A stretch of 34,240 nucleotides of DNA from a virus, in IMG/VR virus record IMGVR_UViG_3300007554_000010, positions 1-34,240 of that record; one strand, given 5' to 3'. The translations under genes and the position numbers were made by a program. This document shows, piece after piece, positions 30,352 to 34,240 of the stretch. Positions within the stretch are counted from its first letter, which is position 1; every line of letters starts with the position of its first letter. The notes under the pieces are model-generated. The model was not told the origin of the DNA. It did not search any database and worked only from the letters and a program-made list of their open reading frames with translations.

Positions 30352-32234
30352 TATCCTTTTAATTTATTCATGAATTGTTCGAATGTCATTAAACCTTCTG
30401 GTTGTACTTTAGAAGCATTAACCACTGACATTGACTTTTCTAATTCTGATTTTAATGTTGGATACATTTTATGTAATGCTTTAGGTGTCATTAATTTGAA
30501 AGACTTTTCGTCCCCATCTAACATTGCATTACGTACTTTAGTTGCTGAAATAGCTTCATCATCTCTTGGGATTTCATATAGAGCAAAATCAGATCTAACA
30601 TTTAATTGATCCCTGTATGAATCGTTATTAACTTGGTATCCATAAGCCTGCATTCTATCAGTTCCTGTTCCCCATAGAACTGGCTCGTATTTTGGTCTTA
30701 GTGCATTAAACATCTGGTCAATTGCAGCACTTGGAAGAACAATGATCTCCTTTAAGAATTTATACTGCTTCTGAACCTCTTTAAACATTTTGACCTGTAA
30801 ATCTTCTGAGTATGGTCTTGAAAATTCATCACCTTTCTTTTGTGTCTTAGACTTAATTAAGAATACAATTACATCATGCCCATTTTGCTTGTGAATTGTC
30901 TCTAACACTTTAGCGTGGCCCAATGTAAACGGTTGGAAACGGCCAACAAAAATATTTACAGGCTCTTTGCCTTGCTCTGTGTGATTAACCTTTAGTGCCT
31001 CATTTAAATCCATACTCGATACAATTTTATTATGTAACATAAAATTATTGAAATCATAAATTGAGAGATTATCATTCATCTCCATTAGGACGACTCCATT
31101 AATTTTTTCAATTGTGCTATTTAAGTTTTCAATCATATCATCTGTTAAAATATCAGATGCTTTAGTACGCTTTTTTCTGAATGAACCTACTGTAATTTTA
31201 AATAGTTCAGAAAGAATTTCATTTGAAACGTACTTTAATGTTTTTTCATTCTTGATAAAATTAGTATTTAATCTAAATGAAGGTGCATGTGCAAAATCAG
31301 CACTTTCAAAATTAACACCAATATATTTAGAAGAATTCTTTTGAATATAATCGTTAAATACAACTGACATTAACTCAATGTATCTTTCATCAGCCGATGA
31401 TTCCATTAGTTGAATCTCAGAAAAATCGTATGTTGAAATATATTCTAATAAATCTGCAATTGTGATTTGATAAATATGAGAACTCTCTCTATTTTCAATA
31501 ACCAGCTGTCTTGCAAAATCTTCTAACTTGAATGAATGAATCTTCTTACCTTCTGCAAAGTTTAAAATAAGTCCATCAATCTCTTTTTCAAGATTCTCTT
31601 GTAACATTGATTTAGTTGCATTTGGATTAAAGATTCTATAAATCTCTTTAGTAAAAGAAACCATTTTATCCGTTTCTTCTAAATAGTCATAATTGCTAGA
31701 GAATTCTTTTGAATTCATTTGCAATAATTTAACCAATTTATCTTTTTGTTGTGAATCCATAATACCATCAAAAACCGGCTCTTGAGATTGAACATCAAGA
31801 ATTTTAGCCCATTTTTTAATGATTACTGGATCAATGATAGTTTTCTTTGAATTACCGTTTTCAGTGATTTGTTGAATATGTGTAAGAATTAAATTATTAT
31901 ATGGTAATTCAGTATATTCGTAATTTGAAACTTTTAATTCTGGTAAATAATCAAAACCAAATTTAAAATCAATAGGCAATTTAGCTTTAGCTTCTGTTGA
32001 TAAACTCTGCATGTGTTTAATAGCAACCTCATAAAGAGACATCATAGTACGATCTACCATTGTAAGCTTTTCTCCATTTGAAGATTTATAGAATTCGAAC
32101 TTATCATTAATTCGACGAACATAAAAAGATGGTGCTGAAATTTTTTCAACAACCATTACTCTATTATCAAGCATTCCTACGAATGTATTGATGTTGGTCT
32201 CTTCAAAATGTTGTTTTAATTTTTTAAGTGCCAT
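30351..32234 (-). CDS. Large protein with C-terminal HxGH nucleotidyltransferase domain (627 aa)
   Basis: Residues 1 to about 415 are unrecognised, largely helical. From about 428, VNIFVGRFQPFTLGHAKVLE carries the HxGH-type motif of NMN adenylyltransferases and related enzymes. FLIKSKTQKKGDEFSRPYS follows, and ISATKVRNAMLDGD (about 560-573) is the ISSTxxR motif. The GRFQPFTLGH form is closest to the NadR/NadM-like and cytidylyltransferase group, so NAD synthesis or a related nucleotidyl transfer is possible. The last residues, GLMTFEQFMNKLKG, resemble the TFEQF targeting motif of neighbouring proteins but at the C-terminus. It lies two bases after the ligase-like gene and overlaps the PD-(D/E)XK-like gene. 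Confidence 0.75.
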   Translation of the reverse strand: MALKKLKQHFEETNINTFVGMLDNRVMVVEKISAPSFYVRRINDKFEFYKSSNGEKLTMVDRTMMSLYEVAIKHMQSLSTEAKAKLPIDFKFGFDYLPELKVSNYEYTELPYNNLILTHIQQITENGNSKKTIIDPVIIKKWAKILDVQSQEPVFDGIMDSQQKDKLVKLLQMNSKEFSSNYDYLEETDKMVSFTKEIYRIFNPNATKSMLQENLEKEIDGLILNFAEGKKIHSFKLEDFARQLVIENRESSHIYQITIADLLEYISTYDFSEIQLMESSADERYIELMSVVFNDYIQKNSSKYIGVNFESADFAHAPSFRLNTNFIKNEKTLKYVSNEILSELFKITVGSFRKKRTKASDILTDDMIENLNSTIEKINGVVLMEMNDNLSIYDFNNFMLHNKIVSSMDLNEALKVNHTEQGKEPVNIFVGRFQPFTLGHAKVLETIHKQNGHDVIVFLIKSKTQKKGDEFSRPYSEDLQVKMFKEVQKQYKFLKEIIVLPSAAIDQMFNALRPKYEPVLWGTGTDRMQAYGYQVNNDSYRDQLNVRSDFALYEIPRDDEAISATKVRNAMLDGDEKSFKLMTPKALHKMYPTLKSELEKSMSVVNASKVQPEGLMTFEQFMNKLKG

Positions 32235-32235
32235 T

Positions 32236-33513
32236 TTATCTTCCGTATTTAATAATGCCCATTAACTGATTAATAGCAGCAAATGTGCCTGTTAGTTTCA
32301 TTACCTTACCTTTGTAACGGAATACTAAACCTTCAGTTGGAATGATAGATTCAACTCCACCAATGCGCTCCAATCTTTCAAGTTCTGCCATTACTTTAGC
32401 AATTTGTTTCTCATCTCCACCTTTCTTAACCTTTTCAGCTTCAGTGCGGATTTGATTATGTAGTCTTTGCATCTCTTTATCAGGTGATGCAGCGACAAAA
32501 TTACTTGCATTTTTAAGAATAATAGAACCTAATTCTAAGAATAAATCCTCAAAAGGTCTAATATTCTCTTTATACAATTTGCCAGCATTCTTATCGAACT
32601 CCTTAACTTTAGCGGCTCCATCTTTGCCAATCTCTTTGTCAAGTGCTCGCATATTTAATGCTGTTTTATTATCATAAGCCCAACGTAATAACATTCCTTC
32701 TTTCATATCTTGTGGAACTGTTGGGAAATTCTTTTCAATTTGTTCTCTCCACCAAGCTTCATGATACTTTGTTACCTCATCAGAGTCTGATAAATTATAT
32801 CTATCTCTAAGAGTATCAACCTGTTTAATGAACTTTGCTTTGTTCTGATCAAAATTGATGTCTTTACCAATTTGAATAATCTGTGGAGGGATAACTGTAA
32901 ATACGCTACCAATGTGTGCGTTTACTTGTGCTAATGCCGCTGGAATAGATTTTGCAGGTTTTGTATCTTCACCTATAATATTGCCTTCGCCATCAGTTAA
33001 TTTAATACCATGGAATTGAATCAAGTTTCTATCATAATGAATCACATTTGGATTCTTAGAGTAGATCAATTCCATATTCATAAAGTTTTTACCATTACCA
33101 AATACTTCTAAATCTTTTGGAGAAAGTCTTGGTAAGGCAGCTGCTAAATCTTCAGCTGCTAAGTGGAATGTTTCTTCTACCATTTTAGAAGGGTGACCAG
33201 CGAACTTATCTTTAAAAGTTTGTAAGTTCATTGGGTTTTTTAATTCTGTCTTATTACGAGCAAATTTAACCTCACCATCTTGAACAGTTGCAAATACATT
33301 TTGACCATCTGTCTTTTCAGTTGGATCTTCTTCAAATCTTAAATTGCCTTGTAAGCCGGCTTCAATGATCTTTTTAAAATCGCCAAATGTCAAATCTTTT
33401 TCGTCAAATGGATGCGACATGTGGCCAGCTGCACCACCTTCCATAATCAGATCAGATTGTGGAGCCTCGTATCTTTCAACTAAAAACTGCTGGTATGTGA
33501 GTAATTTTTTCAT
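32236..33513 (-). CDS. Ligase-like covalent nucleotidyltransferase with capsid-targeting-like N-terminus (425 aa)
   Basis: The motifs of covalent nucleotidyltransferases (DNA/RNA ligases, capping enzymes) appear in order: motif I E66-K67-T68-D69-G70 in TEKTDGQNVFA, a basic RNK nearby, NFMNMELIY as a motif III-like strand, EGLVFRYKG (from E394) as motif IV, and KVMKLTG (403-409) as motif V. K67 would carry AMP or GMP. The N-terminus MKKLLTYQQFLVERYE closely resembles T4 IPIII MKTYQEFIAEA, and a further IME/GG site follows at 23-27. I believe related T4-like proteins are labelled DUF6267, without known function. A head-packaged nucleic-acid ligase or nucleotidylating protein is inferred. It overlaps the 163-aa gene by one base. 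Confidence 0.7.
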   Translation of the reverse strand: MKKLLTYQQFLVERYEAPQSDLIMEGGAAGHMSHPFDEKDLTFGDFKKIIEAGLQGNLRFEEDPTEKTDGQNVFATVQDGEVKFARNKTELKNPMNLQTFKDKFAGHPSKMVEETFHLAAEDLAAALPRLSPKDLEVFGNGKNFMNMELIYSKNPNVIHYDRNLIQFHGIKLTDGEGNIIGEDTKPAKSIPAALAQVNAHIGSVFTVIPPQIIQIGKDINFDQNKAKFIKQVDTLRDRYNLSDSDEVTKYHEAWWREQIEKNFPTVPQDMKEGMLLRWAYDNKTALNMRALDKEIGKDGAAKVKEFDKNAGKLYKENIRPFEDLFLELGSIILKNASNFVAASPDKEMQRLHNQIRTEAEKVKKGGDEKQIAKVMAELERLERIGGVESIIPTEGLVFRYKGKVMKLTGTFAAINQLMGIIKYGR

Positions 33514-34004
33514 TATCTATAATTCTTTTTAAGCCACTCTTCGATGTGTTTTACAGTTGAATCAAATACTCTACTTCTGTTGTAATCCATACCAAAGTTT
33601 TTAAAGTATTCTTTAGCCTCATAATAAGCCGGTTCAACTTCTTCGTTATTATTAATTTTATCTTCAATGAATGAAATAATTTCTGAAGCATAATACTTTG
33701 CTTTCATATATAAGTTATCATACCCTCCGTTAAATACATCATAAAAATCTGAACCGTAAAACTTTTTAACATTTGGTCCAAATTTCTCCATGTTGGTCCA
33801 AGAACCGTCATTAAAGATAAGCCATAAATGTGCAAATGTTAATCTATTCTCATCGGCCAATCCATAACGCTTCATCTTTTTAGCAGCTTGAATAACCTCA
33901 GCTGGAAAAGGTAATTTACCATTATCTTTCTCCCAACCAACAATATCGCGCTCTGTTACAAAGCGCTCGTTTAAGAATTGCTCAAATAGTTTAACGTATT
34001 TCAT
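33513..34004 (-). CDS. Putative head-packaged protein with capsid-targeting-like N-terminus (163 aa)
   Basis: MKYVKLFEQFLNERFVTERD has the LFEQF pattern followed by two candidate gp21-type sites (LNE/R, VTE/R). The rest is an alpha-helical, aromatic-rich domain (WEKDNGKLPFPAEVIQAAKK, LTFAHLWLIFNDGSWTNMEK). No enzymatic signature is visible. It is 13 bases downstream of the partial gene at the window edge and overlaps the ligase-like gene. The upstream sequence is A-rich with no Shine-Dalgarno. Confidence 0.65.
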   Translation of the reverse strand: MKYVKLFEQFLNERFVTERDIVGWEKDNGKLPFPAEVIQAAKKMKRYGLADENRLTFAHLWLIFNDGSWTNMEKFGPNVKKFYGSDFYDVFNGGYDNLYMKAKYYASEIISFIEDKINNNEEVEPAYYEAKEYFKNFGMDYNRSRVFDSTVKHIEEWLKKNYR

Positions 34005-34017
34005 TTTGTTTTTGTTA

Positions 34018-34240
34018 TTATTTCTTAATCTTTGCTAGAGAGCCGTTTGTTTCTTCATACAGGAATGAAAACTTAGACTTTGCATAAAGAGTTCCCATTG
34101 AGAATGATATTAATACGCCGTCTGGTTTTTTCATAGCAGTATTGTATGCATCTGTTGCAGCGGCCTCGTCGTCAAATATACCAATATATTGTTTTGAGCC
34201 AGCAGAACCAATTGTATATCCTGCTTCTAATCTAATTCTT
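34018..34240 (-). CDS. C-terminal end of an unrecognised gene (5' part outside window)
   Basis: An open frame enters from the right edge and ends at TAA (34018-34020), giving 73 residues. It reads RIRLEAGYTIGSAGSKQYIG, passes a short helix (FDDEAAATDAYNTAM), then strands (GVLISFSMGTLYAKSKFSFL), and ends LAKIKK. The beta-alpha-beta pattern suggests a small globular domain; I recognise no family. It is probably co-transcribed with the head-protein block. Confidence 0.7.
   Translation of the reverse strand, partial: RIRLEAGYTIGSAGSKQYIGIFDDEAAATDAYNTAMKKPDGVLISFSMGTLYAKSKFSFLYEETNGSLAKIKK

Overview
This window is a piece of a large T4-like (Straboviridae/Tevenvirinae-related) myovirus genome. 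It is AT-rich, and every gene I can support is on the minus strand, so transcription runs from right to left. Diagnostic T4 homologues are the prohead protease gp21, portal gp20, head-completion gp4, late sigma factor gp55, tail-sheath stabiliser gp15, recombination nuclease gp46/gp47, helicase gp41, recombinase UvsX, sliding clamp gp45, DNA polymerase gp43 (in two pieces) and NrdA/NrdB. Shine-Dalgarno sequences are essentially absent. Starts are preceded by A/T-rich sequence and adjacent genes overlap or touch (TAATG, TAATATG). That fits a host such as a Bacteroidota bacterium, but the host is an inference.

Layout, in transcription order. (1) 34240-24775: a block of large, mostly unrecognised proteins. 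Most carry a short segment of the form [LTV]-[FY]-[EQ]-x-F followed by an (L/I/V)-x-E site. This is the layout of the T4 internal-protein capsid-targeting sequence (MKTYQEFIAEA) cut by gp21. The block includes a ligase-like covalent nucleotidyltransferase, a protein with a fused HxGH nucleotidyltransferase domain, a PD-(D/E)XK-like protein and two modular, polyprotein-like proteins. (2) 24697-22303: two HxGH cytidylyltransferase-like proteins and a RmlB-type dTDP-glucose 4,6-dehydratase, plus small genes. (3) 22208-19535: small genes, a PD-(D/E)XK-like protein and a dimeric-type dUTPase. (4) 19535-10651: gp43A (exonuclease plus motif A), nrdB, nrdA, gp45, gp43B (motifs B and C), two tiny genes, uvsX, a small gene and a 2-oxoglutarate oxygenase. 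(5) 10602-6058: gp41, a gp33-like candidate, gp47 and gp46. (6) 6042-1: gp15, an unknown protein, gp55, gp4, a gp2-like candidate, gp20, a small acidic core-like protein and the start of gp21.

Regulation is readable. Five rho-independent terminators separate the blocks. A repeated promoter, (T/C)(G/T)AAAC-N17-TATAAT (TGAAAC at three sites, TTAAAC and CTAAAC at one each), stands before gp41, gp45, gp55, a small-gene operon and the cytidylyltransferase operon. TATAAA-type late promoters precede gp21, gp20 and the 338-aa gene, as expected for a phage that encodes gp55. A GC-rich, tRNA-sized four-way-junction RNA candidate sits between nrdA and gp45.

The most interesting content is the putative head-packaged protein block with its repeated protease-site cassettes, the widely separated split polymerase, the structured RNA, and a frameshifted duplicated tail behind the 338-aa gene. 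No stretch longer than about 300 bases lacks a gene. I saw no tRNA genes, CRISPR arrays, insertion sequences or homing endonucleases.
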